A stretch of 49,613 bases of DNA from Sulfurimonas sp. (GTDB taxonomy: Bacteria; Campylobacterota; Campylobacteria; Campylobacterales; Sulfurimonadaceae), in contig JAKISR010000009.1 of the NCBI GenBank assembly GCA_021648465.1, forward strand, positions 1 to 49,613. Direction: 5' to 3'. This document shows, piece by piece, positions 8,567 to 17,296 of the stretch. The stretch's first letter is position 1. Each line of letters begins with the position of its first letter. The notes below the pieces were generated by a model. It saw nothing but the letters and a program-made list of their open reading frames with translations, did not search any database and was not told the origin of the DNA. The position numbers and the translations under genes were made by a program.

Positions 8567-9700
8567 ATGAACCGTAGAGATTTTTTAACAACCGCCACAG
8601 CAGCATCTGCAACATTTGCTTTATCAGGATGTAATGATAGCAATCGTCAAGCAATTGATTACTCAAAGCATCCAGAAAAAAAAAGGGATGATAAAAAAAG
8701 AATAAACATAAATAGAAATAAAAAAACTATTATAAAACTTGCTACAAGCTGGCCTGCTCACTTCCCTATTATGGGAACAGGTGTTGAAAAATTTGCACAA
8801 AGAGTAAAAGATGTAAGTGGTGGTTCATTAGAGATAAAGCTATATCCTAAAAACACTCTCATCCCTGCCCTTGCTGTTTTTGATGCGTGCGCTAGCGGGC
8901 AAATAGATGCTTTTCACTCTGGACCTTATTACTGGAAAGGCAAAAACTCTGCTTTTTCACTCTATAGTGGTCTTCCTTTTGGTTTTACTGCTGAAGAAAT
9001 TAACTCATGGGTACTATTTGGTGGTGGATTAGAGCTTTGGAGAGAGCAGTATGCAAAATACAATCTTCACCCTTTTATGGGAGGAAACACAAATATACAG
9101 ATGGGTGGATGGTTTGCGAAACCTATAAATTCTCTTGAGGATATGCAAGGTTTAAAAATGAGAATCCCTGGTCTTGGAGGGGAAGTTCTTGCTAAACTTG
9201 GTGTAAATCCTGTACTTTTACCCGCTGGAGAAATTTATACATCTTTAGAACGTGGAGTAATTGATGCAACAGAATGGGTTGGACCTGCACTTGATATTAA
9301 GATGGGGTTTTATAAAGTTGCACCATACTACTACTCAGGATGGCATGAACCAGGCTCTATACTTGAACTAACTTTTAACAAATATTCTTGGAATAAACTC
9401 GCGTTTGAGCATCAGTCAATTATAGAAGTGACTTCAAGTGAGATGAACTCTAATATGACTTATGAGTTTCATGCTGAGAATATTAAAGCACTTCAAAAAC
9501 TAAAAAAGTTAGACATAAAAATACATCAATTCCCAAAGGATGTGATTGAAGCTGGTAAAAAAGCTTTAAAGATTGTTACAGCTGAATTAAGTCAAAAAAA
9601 TAGTGATTTTAAAAAGGTTTATGACTCAATTGAAAAACATTTAAAACTCTCAAAAGAGTGGAGTGATGCTAGTTTAAGATATTTTCTTAATGAAAGATAA
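8567..9700 (+). CDS. TRAP transporter substrate-binding protein, TakP-like, Tat-type lipoprotein
   Basis: This DctP-superfamily periplasmic binding protein captures an organic acid for a TRAP transporter. The precursor begins MNRRDFLTT with the twin-arginine motif, then a hydrophobic stretch and a lipobox ALSGC (Cys22), so it should be exported folded and lipid-anchored. The body closely follows the TakP alpha-keto-acid receptor as I remember it: GGNTNIQMGGWFAKPINS, LKMRIPGLGGEVLAKLGV, and GVIDATEWVGP, where the conserved Arg and Trp bind the carboxylate. No dctQ/dctM membrane genes lie nearby, so its partner is elsewhere or it acts alone. The ligand is inferred only at the level of a 2-oxo or carboxylic acid. 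Confidence 0.87.
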   Translation: MNRRDFLTTATAASATFALSGCNDSNRQAIDYSKHPEKKRDDKKRININRNKKTIIKLATSWPAHFPIMGTGVEKFAQRVKDVSGGSLEIKLYPKNTLIPALAVFDACASGQIDAFHSGPYYWKGKNSAFSLYSGLPFGFTAEEINSWVLFGGGLELWREQYAKYNLHPFMGGNTNIQMGGWFAKPINSLEDMQGLKMRIPGLGGEVLAKLGVNPVLLPAGEIYTSLERGVIDATEWVGPALDIKMGFYKVAPYYYSGWHEPGSILELTFNKYSWNKLAFEHQSIIEVTSSEMNSNMTYEFHAENIKALQKLKKLDIKIHQFPKDVIEAGKKALKIVTAELSQKNSDFKKVYDSIEKHLKLSKEWSDASLRYFLNER

Positions 9701-9705
9701 ATAAA

Positions 9706-10941
9706 ATGTTTTTTAAAATTTTTATATTTACAACTATACTTTTTCAAACTTTACTATTTAGTTCATACACGGCGTATGTAGTAGATAAAAGTTCTTTTAT
9801 TCCTATTGAAGACTCAACCATTAGTAATTCATATGTTAGTGTTGCTAGTGATAAAAATGGAAAGTTTAGTATAGGTACAAATGAGAGTATTTTACATGTT
9901 AAAGCTTATGGTTATAGACCATATGAAATCAATTTAAATAATAATGAATCTGTTATAGAACTAGAACCATTAAATGTAAAAGCACTCTATCTTAGTTTTT
10001 GGCATGCAAGTAATAATTCTAAAAGACTTAAAGAGATCCTAAATATCATAGATAAAACAGATATAAATACCATCATTGTTGATGTTAAAAATGAGTATGG
10101 TTCAACTTCATATAAAACCTCATTTGAACAAGCAAATAACTATGGTGCTCACAAAAATAGAACAAACAGAAATATAGAAAAATTTATGAAACTTATGAAA
10201 TCTAAAAATATTTATACAATTGCTAGAATAGTTACTTTTAAAGATGAACTTCAAGCTTCAAATAATCCTGAATATGCTATCAAAAAGAAAAATGGAGAGA
10301 TATGGAGAAATCATGATGATATGGCATGGGTAGACCCGTTTGATAAAAGAGCTCATAAATATACTATCTCAATAGCTGAGGAAGCTGCAAAAATTGGTTT
10401 TGATGAAATAAACTTTGACTATATTCGTTTTCCAGCTAGATCAGGGTTATTGTATTCAAAAGAAAATACACAAAAAAATCGTGTTCTTGCTATTAGTAGT
10501 TTTTTAGCTTCAGCACAAGATAAACTAAGGAAATATGGTGTTTTCATCTCTGTAGACACTTATGGAAATATATGCTGGAGTGATGATGATAACAATATAG
10601 GACAAACAGTATCATCACTTGCTCTTCATGCTGATTATCTCTCTCCAATGCTTTATCCATCAGGTTTTGCCAGTGGTTCTTTCTTAGTTGAGCATCCATC
10701 TGAACATCCACATGCAGTAATATTTAGAAGCATTAGAAATATAAAAGATAGAATAGATCTCATTAGAGTTAGGCCTTGGTTACAGCATTTTAAAGACTAT
10801 GCTCATACAAAAAAACGGTATGGAAAATTTGAAATCAATGAACAGATAAGAGCGACTCAGGATATAAATACAGGTGGTTGGATGATGTGGTCTCCGTCGA
10901 GTAGATACTTTCTAGATTATTTTATATCAGAAGATGAGTAA
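9706..10941 (+). CDS. Putative glycoside hydrolase (DUF4015 type), secreted
   Basis: The 411-aa precursor has an N-terminal signal peptide (about residues 1-20). A small beta domain follows (about 22-88) that resembles a carboxypeptidase-regulatory or plug fold (GYRPYEINLNNNESVIELEPL). A TIM-barrel-like domain starts at KALYLSFWHASNNSKRLKEIL, with IIVDVKNEYG, WRNHDDMAWVDPFDKRAHKYTISIAEEAAKIGFDEINFDYIRFP and HADYLSPMLYPSGF. These match the putative glycoside hydrolase family PF13200. DEINFDYIRFP is the likely strand bearing catalytic acids. The substrate is unknown. It sits 5 bp after the TRAP gene and its 3' end overlaps the convergent ygjP-like gene by 20 bp. Confidence 0.75.
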   Translation: MFFKIFIFTTILFQTLLFSSYTAYVVDKSSFIPIEDSTISNSYVSVASDKNGKFSIGTNESILHVKAYGYRPYEINLNNNESVIELEPLNVKALYLSFWHASNNSKRLKEILNIIDKTDINTIIVDVKNEYGSTSYKTSFEQANNYGAHKNRTNRNIEKFMKLMKSKNIYTIARIVTFKDELQASNNPEYAIKKKNGEIWRNHDDMAWVDPFDKRAHKYTISIAEEAAKIGFDEINFDYIRFPARSGLLYSKENTQKNRVLAISSFLASAQDKLRKYGVFISVDTYGNICWSDDDNNIGQTVSSLALHADYLSPMLYPSGFASGSFLVEHPSEHPHAVIFRSIRNIKDRIDLIRVRPWLQHFKDYAHTKKRYGKFEINEQIRATQDINTGGWMMWSPSSRYFLDYFISEDE

Positions 10942-11577
10942 ATTTTAATTTCTTATTTAGTTCTTTCGCATTTGGCATGTAGCTACTTAAAAGTGAGTGA
11001 AATTTTTTTGAATGATTCATGTGAGTTAAATGTGCTAGTTCATGTACTATAACAAAATCAATGAGTTCTTTATCTACTTTGATAAGCTCTGTGTTTAAAG
11101 TTATACTATTTTTTGAATTACAACTACCCCACCTACTTTTCATTTTTCTAAATTTTAATTCATTATATTCTAAATTCATCATATTTGAGAAATATTCAAC
11201 TCTTGGAGTTAAATATTTTTTTGCATATAATTTATAAAATTTATCATAACATTTTTGTATGTTTTTATCGGTTGACATTTTGATTTTTTGTAGATGAGTT
11301 CTTAACTCTTTTGCTTTACTTACATCTATATTACAAACTTCTCCAAAAAGTAATACTTCCTCTCCCATATTAATTAGTATGGGCGGATTTCTCTTTACTT
11401 TGAGAAGTTGTTTTCTTATCCAAATCTCTTTTTTTAAGAGTAAATTTTGAATATATTTAGCAGATACTTTTGAAGTTTTTAGAGTTATATTCCCACTTTT
11501 ATCTACAGAAATATAACTGTTTTTTAGTTTTGGTTTGCAGATATGGTTTATTTTTAAATTATTAAAAATTATTTCAT
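10922..11577 (-). pseudogene. YgjP-like zinc metallopeptidase gene with a disrupted start
   Basis: The C-terminal part is clearly YgjP (WLM-clan, M48-like): FRKMKSRWGSCNSKNSITLN, then HELAHLTHMNHSKKFH with the HExxH-type zinc site. The first ATG of the main frame (11366-11368) is internal, because the frame stays open upstream and encodes family-like sequence (KEIWIRKQLLKVKRNPPILIN). That longer frame has no ATG, GTG or TTG. The expected start, an ATG at 11575-11577 overlapping the queC stop as ATGA, is out of frame by one base in an A-run (ATGAAATAATT instead of ATGAAAATAATT). Repairing it gives about 218 residues, the usual family length. This is either a one-base deletion, a base-call error, or an unusual AUA/AUU start. 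Confidence 0.72.
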
Positions 11578-12248
11578 TTGTAGTTGATTGGATCTTTAGC
11601 TCCAGCTAATTTAAAACCATTTAATCGTAAACGACAACTATCACAAACTCCACAAGCTTTTTTTTCATTTTTATAACAGCTCCAAGTAAGTGAGAGTGGG
11701 ATCTCTAGTTCTAATGCTTTTTGTATAATTTGAGATTTTTGAAGTTTTACAAGTGGCATATGTATCTCTATATTTGTACTATCCTTTGTACCTAGATTTA
11801 TACTCTCTTGCATACTTTTTATATAACTCTCTCTACAATCAGGATAACCACTACTATCTTCTTCAACAATACCTATACTAATAAGCTCTGCATTCTCTTT
11901 CTCAGAAATAGCAGTAGCCATACTCAAAAAGATTCCATTTCTAAAAGGCACATATGTCACAGGAATACCCTCTTTTATCCCACCGGTAGGTATTTCTATG
12001 TTTTTATCTGTTAAAGCAGAAGCTCCAAGCTGTTTAAAAAAATCCAAATCAAGAATATACCTCTCTAACACTTTTAACTCATCACAAATATTATGAAAAC
12101 ACCTTAGCTCTTTAGCTTCTGTTCTTTGGCCATAATTAAAATGCACAGCAATAATCTCATAACCATCATTCTTCATCATATAAGCACTAAGAGTTGAATC
12201 CATACCACCACTCATGATACAAACTGCTTTTTTATTATTTAAATTCAT
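11574..12248 (-). CDS. queC: 7-cyano-7-deazaguanine synthase QueC
   Basis: QueC converts 7-carboxy-7-deazaguanine to preQ0, using ATP and ammonia, in queuosine tRNA modification. The N-terminal PP-loop ATP-pyrophosphatase motif is SGGMDST (residues 14-20). The C-terminal zinc cluster CYKNEKKACGVCDSCRLR gives four cysteines, and FNYGQRTEAKELRC is the second family signature. 224 aa is normal. Other que genes are not in this window. A minus-strand TATAAC lies upstream; no preQ1 riboswitch was recognised. The stop overlaps the intended ygjP start. Confidence 0.95.
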   Translation of the reverse strand: MNLNNKKAVCIMSGGMDSTLSAYMMKNDGYEIIAVHFNYGQRTEAKELRCFHNICDELKVLERYILDLDFFKQLGASALTDKNIEIPTGGIKEGIPVTYVPFRNGIFLSMATAISEKENAELISIGIVEEDSSGYPDCRESYIKSMQESINLGTKDSTNIEIHMPLVKLQKSQIIQKALELEIPLSLTWSCYKNEKKACGVCDSCRLRLNGFKLAGAKDPINYK

Positions 12249-12403
12249 AGTGTGATTTTAACATATATTTATTTTTTTACTTAGTGTTATACCTTATTTT
12301 TATAATATAAAAATTTAAACTTCAAGTATCTAAAATTACTTTAGATAAAAAGCAGCTATCTATATAATAAAATAATTTAATCTTTATTAAATCAAATAAG
12401 GTA

Positions 12404-12431
12404 TATAATTGTTAGATAAGCAATAAAGGAG
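12404..12431 (+). promoter_or_regulatory. Promoter -10 and RBS of the YjfB-like gene
   Basis: TATAAT at 12404-12409 is followed 16 bases later by a strong Shine-Dalgarno AAGGAG (12426-12431), five bases before ATG at 12437. This is one of the best RBS matches in the window and suggests high translation of the small gene. Confidence 0.55.
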
Positions 12432-12436
12432 AAATT

Positions 12437-12616
12437 ATGGATGTATCATCTTCAACACAACAAACTCCTGCTTCACCGCAAGTAGAAGCACTTAAACAAG
12501 CTACTGACGTACAAGAAAGACAAATTCTAAAAGTATTAGAGAGCGTTAATGAAGAGTCACAAAAAGTTGCTACACAAAAAACTGGACTTGGAAATAATCT
12601 AAATATTTCTGCTTAA
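12437..12616 (+). CDS. Small YjfB-like (putative motility-associated) protein
   Basis: This 59-aa ORF reads MDVSSSTQQTPASPQVE, then an amphipathic helix (ALKQATDVQERQILKVLES), and ends GNNLNISA. The pattern of MD-S start, helix with QA...QxxILKxLE and polar tail resembles the YjfB family (PF14070) of about 60-aa proteins found near flagellar or chemotaxis genes. The link to motility is by family only; no flagellar gene is nearby. It has a clear promoter and RBS. The stop is TAA at 12614-12616, 49 bases before the ybeY ATG. Confidence 0.68.
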   Translation: MDVSSSTQQTPASPQVEALKQATDVQERQILKVLESVNEESQKVATQKTGLGNNLNISA

Positions 12617-12652
12617 ATTATTACTTTTATAAAATAACCTCTTCTCATTGGA

Positions 12653-12666
12653 TATAATTCCACTTA
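12653..12666 (+). promoter_or_regulatory. -10 element giving a near-leaderless ybeY mRNA
   Basis: TATAAT (12653-12658) ends only seven bases before the ybeY ATG (12666). If used, transcription would start at or one base before the A of the start codon. No Shine-Dalgarno is present there. Read-through from the upstream small gene could also supply ybeY. Confidence 0.4.
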
Positions 12667-13085
12667 TGATTGAATTTGATAATAGAACTTCTCATGACAT
12701 TAATTTTATAATTTTAAATAGTATTTCAAAATCTTTGACTAAAAAAGATATTGAGTTAATTATTACAGATAATAAAGAGATAAAAGAGATGAACAAACTT
12801 TATCGAAACATAGATAGTGATACTGATGTTTTAAGCTTTCCATACGAGGATATGCCTATGAGTTTACTTGGAAGTATAGTTATATCATACTCACATGTAA
12901 AGAGCAAAGCTCAAGAATTAAAACATAAAGAGAGTGATGAATTATCATTGCTTTTTATACATGGATTACTACATCTTTTAGGGTATGATCATGAAATTGA
13001 TGATGGAGAGATGAGAGAAAAAGAATCAAAGTTGATACAAAAATTCAACCTACCAAAAAGCTTGATTATTAGAACACAAGGATAA
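12666..13085 (+). CDS. ybeY: Endoribonuclease YbeY (rRNA maturation factor)
   Basis: YbeY is a zinc endoribonuclease needed for 16S rRNA 3'-end maturation and ribosome quality control. The signature HGLLHLLGYDHE supplies the three zinc-binding histidines (H3xH5xH) near the C-terminus, with LLGSIVIS before it. I prefer ATG at 12666 (MIEFDNRTSHD) to the in-frame TTG at 12648, since the latter would place the -10 box inside the coding sequence. That gives 139 aa. It lies 6 bp before the antiporter gene and is probably co-transcribed with it. Confidence 0.93.
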   Translation: MIEFDNRTSHDINFIILNSISKSLTKKDIELIITDNKEIKEMNKLYRNIDSDTDVLSFPYEDMPMSLLGSIVISYSHVKSKAQELKHKESDELSLLFIHGLLHLLGYDHEIDDGEMREKESKLIQKFNLPKSLIIRTQG

Positions 13086-13091
13086 ATTTTA

Positions 13092-14018
13092 ATGGATTTT
13101 ATAATTTTTATTGCTGCAATGTCAGCACTAATCTATGGAGCAGATTTTATTATAAAAGAGTCTGAAAGAATAGCATTACATTTTAATATCTCTCACTTTG
13201 TTATAGGTGCAACGCTTGTGGCTTTTGGTACATCACTACCTGAAATGGCAGCCTCTATGATGGCATCATCAGCAGGTAAAAGTGATATGGCAGTTGCAAA
13301 TGTTGTTGGTAGTGTTATTTTTAATATTACAATGGTTTTAGGTATAGTATTTTTTATAGCTAAAAAAATGAACCCTAAACGAAACTTATTTGCATTAGAT
13401 AGTGCTTGGATAGTTATACCTGTAGTTATATTCTTTATTATGATTCAAGATGGTGAAATTAGCAGAGTTGATGGTATTTTGTATTTGCTTCTTATGGTAT
13501 CTTATCTTTTATTTTTATTTACTAGTTCTAAAGAAGATTTAGAGTGTGAAATAAATGAAGACTTAGCTAAAGAAAAATTTAAATGGACTAAAACTATCGT
13601 ACTTCTTAGTATTGGTTTTGCTCTTACTATTGGTGGTGCAAATTTTGTTGTAGAGAGTGGCTCAAGCATAGCCAGAAATTTTGGAGTTAGTGAGTGGATT
13701 ATTGGAATCTTCTTAATATCTCTAGGTACATCTTTACCAGAGTTAGTTGTTTCACTTGTAGCTATAAAAAAAGGTAATACAGAGATGAGTATAGGTAATA
13801 TAATAGGATCAAATGTAGCTAATTTTTCTATGGTTTTAGGTGCCGCTTCTCTTGTAAATCCACTAACGATAGATTTAGTTGCGACTAAATTTGATATGCT
13901 AATTATGGCAGCTGCTTCGATTACACTTCTATTTATCTTAGCAAACAAACTCTACAATAAAGCTGGAGCAATATTTTTACTAATTATACTTGCTCTTTTT
14001 ATACAAAATTCTCTATAA
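13092..14018 (+). CDS. Calcium/sodium antiporter, YrbG/CaxA family
   Basis: This 308-aa inner-membrane cation/calcium exchanger has about ten helices made of two inverted halves. Each half carries an alpha-repeat: GATLVAFGTSLPEMAASMMAS...NVVGSVIFN in the first and GIFLISLGTSLPELVVSLVAI...NIIGSNVANFSMVLG in the second. The conserved glutamates in the TSLPE motifs bind Ca2+ and Na+. An acidic cytoplasmic loop (SSKEDLECEINEDLAKEKFK) joins the halves. It ends 6 bp before the convergent mrdA stop, with no obvious terminator between. Confidence 0.9.
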   Translation: MDFIIFIAAMSALIYGADFIIKESERIALHFNISHFVIGATLVAFGTSLPEMAASMMASSAGKSDMAVANVVGSVIFNITMVLGIVFFIAKKMNPKRNLFALDSAWIVIPVVIFFIMIQDGEISRVDGILYLLLMVSYLLFLFTSSKEDLECEINEDLAKEKFKWTKTIVLLSIGFALTIGGANFVVESGSSIARNFGVSEWIIGIFLISLGTSLPELVVSLVAIKKGNTEMSIGNIIGSNVANFSMVLGAASLVNPLTIDLVATKFDMLIMAAASITLLFILANKLYNKAGAIFLLIILALFIQNSL

Positions 14019-14024
14019 AGTCTA

Positions 14025-15812
14025 TTATCTTCTTTTAATATAGTTAAGCTTTAAAAGCTTATTATATATATCAGAAACTATTTTACCAGCTGCTGAACCG
14101 CCATGTCCACCATGTTCAACAAGTACTAAAACAACATATTGTGGTTTTTTATATGGTCCATAACTTGTAAACCAAGCATGAGAACGAGTATAGTACTCCA
14201 TTTCATGCTCCAATACTCTCTCTTCTATATCTTGCAAGATACCTATAACTTGTGCTGTTCCTGTTTTTCCAGCTATGCTAACTTTTGAACTCAAGTAACG
14301 TGTAGCAGTTCCTTTTGGATGGTTACATACTTCATACATAGCTTTTTGTATCATTGGTAATTTTTTTAACTCATTTTCATTTAAAACATCTTTTATTTCT
14401 GCTTTAACTTTTTTATCACCTATACTTTTTGCTAAGTATGGTGTAGGTAATTTTCCTGTTGCCATGAGAGCTGTTTGTTGAGCTATTTGCATTGGTGTAG
14501 TTAAAAAGTCACCCTGCCCAATTGATGTATTTACTGTTTCACCGATATACCATGGTTGATTATATTTTTTTCTCTTCCATTTACGAGAAGGAACTGTACC
14601 AATAAATTCATTAGGTAAATCAATTCCTGTTTTTTTACTTAATCCATATCTTATAAAGCCTTCACTCATCTTTTTTATTCCAACATTAATACTGCCTTTA
14701 TAAAAATAATCATCGCAACTTTCACGTATGGCTTTATTTAAGTTTGTTTTTCCATGTCCTCTTTTTTTCCAACACCTAAAAACCCTTTTTCCAAGGGGCA
14801 TTGATGAGCGACAATCAACACTCCAATGCTTGTTTAAATCAGTAGTAGCGTATATCAAACCAAGTGCTGTTTTTATAGTTGAACCTGGAGGATACAAACC
14901 ATGTATTAACTTATTTGTAAATGGTTTTTCTAGTGAAGTTGAGAGTTTTTTCCACATTTCATGAGTAATCCCAGATACAAAAGTATTTAGATTATACTCG
15001 GGATAACTACTAGCAGATAAAATATTTCCTTTTACCCCCATAACAATTACTGAGCCTGATTTATCTTTAAATAATGTTGATATATATTCTTGAAGCTCTA
15101 TATCTATATTTAGAGTTAATTTTCTATTTTCTATAGCTGATATATTTGATAACTCTTCAACTTCTCGATTATTAGCATTAACCTTTATTTTTCTTTTACC
15201 AGCTTCACCTTGCAAGTAAGTATTATAATATTTTTCTACTCCTGTTTTTCCAGTATAACCTATAAGCTCCAATAATTTATCATTTTTTATATCTTTTTTA
15301 TTTGCACGCGATACATAACCAACTACATGTGCACCAATATTTTTATATGGATAATACCTTTTTGGTGATGAGACTATATTTATATTTTTTCTTAAGTTTA
15401 GCACGGAATACACGGGCATAATATCTTCATATGACACAAAATCAACAATATCAATATAGTTATGATTGTAGTATGAGTCAGATTTTTTATAATTTTTTAT
15501 AATTTTTTTTCTATTTAGATTTGGTAACAGTTTAATCAGCATATCTATCTCTGTGTTAAATGTTTCAATCTTTTTTTTCTGTCTTAAATGTGGTGCAAGT
15601 TGTATCTTAAAACCAAGTTTATTTATTGCAATAGGTCTATTTTTAGTATCAATAATTTCACCTCTTACAGGTATTATTTTTTCAATTTTAATAGTATTGT
15701 TATATGATAATTTTTTATAATAACTATTTGACTCAACAGAAAGAAAAAACACCCTTACTAAAAGAGCTAACCAGATTACTATAAAAGTAAAAATAATAAA
15801 TTTAATTTTCAC
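14025..15812 (-). CDS. mrdA: Penicillin-binding protein 2, elongation transpeptidase
   Basis: PBP2 crosslinks peptidoglycan in the elongasome. A single N-terminal membrane anchor (residues 4-24) is followed by the dimerisation domain (PVRGEIIDTKNRPIAIN near residue 48) and the transpeptidase domain. The active-site motifs are STIK (S311, K314), SCD at 365-367 in the SxN position, and KTGTAQ at 516-521. 595 aa is typical. It is the last gene of the envelope operon and overlaps the MreD-like gene by 4 bp. A Cys replaces the usual middle residue in the second motif, which is tolerated because that position is variable. Confidence 0.94.
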   Translation of the reverse strand: MKIKFIIFTFIVIWLALLVRVFFLSVESNSYYKKLSYNNTIKIEKIIPVRGEIIDTKNRPIAINKLGFKIQLAPHLRQKKKIETFNTEIDMLIKLLPNLNRKKIIKNYKKSDSYYNHNYIDIVDFVSYEDIMPVYSVLNLRKNINIVSSPKRYYPYKNIGAHVVGYVSRANKKDIKNDKLLELIGYTGKTGVEKYYNTYLQGEAGKRKIKVNANNREVEELSNISAIENRKLTLNIDIELQEYISTLFKDKSGSVIVMGVKGNILSASSYPEYNLNTFVSGITHEMWKKLSTSLEKPFTNKLIHGLYPPGSTIKTALGLIYATTDLNKHWSVDCRSSMPLGKRVFRCWKKRGHGKTNLNKAIRESCDDYFYKGSINVGIKKMSEGFIRYGLSKKTGIDLPNEFIGTVPSRKWKRKKYNQPWYIGETVNTSIGQGDFLTTPMQIAQQTALMATGKLPTPYLAKSIGDKKVKAEIKDVLNENELKKLPMIQKAMYEVCNHPKGTATRYLSSKVSIAGKTGTAQVIGILQDIEERVLEHEMEYYTRSHAWFTSYGPYKKPQYVVLVLVEHGGHGGSAAGKIVSDIYNKLLKLNYIKRR

Positions 15813-16261
15813 AGCATGCTCAAAATTAAAAACTCAATTAAAATATAATAGACGACATAATAATTTATACTTGGCATTGGAAGTAAAAAAATATTTGCTA
15901 AAAGCACATTAAATAGAAAAAAACCAACATATATTAATATCACTATCAATAACTTTATACATGCATTACAGGATGAATTTTTAACTATATTTGGCATTAT
16001 ATATTTATAAATAAGTGAAAAATATATGATACTACTAAAGAGAACATACCCATTTTCAGCCTCAAAAACAACAAGACAAAAAACAACTAAAGAAAGATAT
16101 ATGATATCTTCATTTTTAAGAGCTCTAGAAAAATATATAAATAAAACTGCTAAAAAAGGTGGTAAATATAAATATATGCTACTTAGTGCTGTATATGCAA
16201 AAAATAAAATAACATATATAAATGTTATTAAAGTGTTTTTATTAGAGATACTTCGTTGCAT
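15809..16261 (-). CDS. Multi-span membrane protein in the MreD position
   Basis: This 150-aa, almost wholly hydrophobic protein has about five predicted helices from residue 10 to 148, with few charged residues. Position directly before mrdA and a size near that of MreD (about 160 aa) suggest a divergent rod-shape protein of the MreD type, but no motif proves it. The N-terminal 11 codons overlap the end of the preceding argA-like gene (34 bp), and mrdA starts within its last codons. Campylobacter jejuni has a membrane protein gene in the same spot as I recall. Confidence 0.6.
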   Translation of the reverse strand: MQRSISNKNTLITFIYVILFFAYTALSSIYLYLPPFLAVLFIYFSRALKNEDIIYLSLVVFCLVVFEAENGYVLFSSIIYFSLIYKYIMPNIVKNSSCNACIKLLIVILIYVGFFLFNVLLANIFLLPMPSINYYVVYYILIEFLILSML

Positions 16262-16701
16262 ATAGGAAAGTACTTACATTTAATACAATCTGCCCAAATT
16301 TTATGTTCAGGTAGTGATTCTTTAGGAATTTCAACAAATCCAAGTTTTTCAAAAAATGACTGTTTATAAGTTAGACTAAGAACTTTATGAAGCCCAAGGG
16401 TTTTTGCCTCATCTAGAGCTTTATATATTAGATTCTCGCCTATTCTTCTACCTCTTTTACTCTCTTTTACCACCAATGATCTAATTTCTGCTAATGATGG
16501 TGCGTGTATATGAAGAGCACAAAAACCAACTAAATCATTTCCTTCTTTTGCTAAAATGTATGATCTTATATTTGTTGCTATCTCATCTGAAGTTCTTATG
16601 AGAATAACACCAGATTCCACTTCAGGAGCTACTAAGTTTTGCATTGTTGGTATATCAGACACTACTGCCTTTATTAATTCAATTTTATTCATTTGATTCA
16701 T
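16228..16701 (-). CDS. GNAT N-acetyltransferase, short ArgA-like
   Basis: This 157-aa protein has a complete GNAT fold with the acetyl-CoA pyrophosphate loop in VVKESKRGRRIGENLI (about residues 77-92) and a beta-bulge region EIRSLVV. The C-terminal LPEHKIWADCIKCKYFPICNEV contains three cysteines and matches the short stand-alone N-acetylglutamate synthases of ArgA type that lack the kinase-like domain. It would make N-acetylglutamate for arginine synthesis; that activity is inferred. It lies between engB (17-bp overlap) and the MreD-like gene. Confidence 0.75.
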   Translation of the reverse strand: MNQMNKIELIKAVVSDIPTMQNLVAPEVESGVILIRTSDEIATNIRSYILAKEGNDLVGFCALHIHAPSLAEIRSLVVKESKRGRRIGENLIYKALDEAKTLGLHKVLSLTYKQSFFEKLGFVEIPKESLPEHKIWADCIKCKYFPICNEVSLIKTL

Positions 16702-17296
16702 TCAATATATCATAAATTATTTTTACCACTTTCACTAAACCCTTTTTTTTTGAGCTTGAAATCATTATAGCATGAGGAAATTTTTTTCTTAGAACATTTT
16801 GCTCTTTTTGATTTAGTTTATCAATTTTTGTAAATAACTGTAAAATCTCTTGAGATTCATTTGCATGTTCAAATAAAAATTCACTTACAGATGTGTCTAT
16901 ATCCAAGTGAGGATGTCTGCAGTCTATAAGATGTATAAAAATTTTAATTTGTGCTCTTTGTGATATATAGTCTGTTAAATTTTTTTCCCAATCACTTTTT
17001 ATAGATTTTGAAACTTTTGCATAACCAAAACCTGGTAAATCTACAAATTTTGCAAAGCTTTTACTTTTATCATCTCTATTGATAAAAGTAACATCAAAAT
17101 AATTTATAAGCCTTGTTTTACCTGGAGTTGAAGAAACTTTTGCTAAACCTTTATGGTTTGTTAAAGCGTTTAGAAGTGAGCTTTTACCAACATTTGATCG
17201 AGCCATAAAAACGACTTCATCCTGTTCTTGTGTATCAGGTGCCATCTTTATATTTGGTGCAGAAATCACAAACTTAGCATCAACTATTTCAACCAC
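16685..17296 (-). CDS. engB: Ribosome-biogenesis GTP-binding protein EngB (YihA/YsxC)
   Basis: EngB is a small essential GTPase for 50S subunit assembly. The motifs are G1 ARSNVGKSS (about residues 32-40), G2/G3 TPGKTRLINYF and DLPGFGYAKVSK, and G4 TKIDKLN, with ISSSKKKGL as G5. 203 aa is normal. The start is GTG at 17294-17296, sharing its G with the lptA stop TAG, so translation is coupled. Confidence 0.95.
   Translation of the reverse strand: MVEIVDAKFVISAPNIKMAPDTQEQDEVVFMARSNVGKSSLLNALTNHKGLAKVSSTPGKTRLINYFDVTFINRDDKSKSFAKFVDLPGFGYAKVSKSIKSDWEKNLTDYISQRAQIKIFIHLIDCRHPHLDIDTSVSEFLFEHANESQEILQLFTKIDKLNQKEQNVLRKKFPHAIMISSSKKKGLVKVVKIIYDILNESNE

Noticed and set aside
12249..12436. preQ1 riboswitch in front of queC
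   Set aside because: No GC-rich stem followed by the conserved A-rich CUAAAAAACUA-type tail was found in the minus-strand leader.
13502..13948. Long antisense ORF (148 codons) within the antiporter gene
   Set aside because: It is the reverse-frame shadow of a clear membrane protein with conserved repeats.
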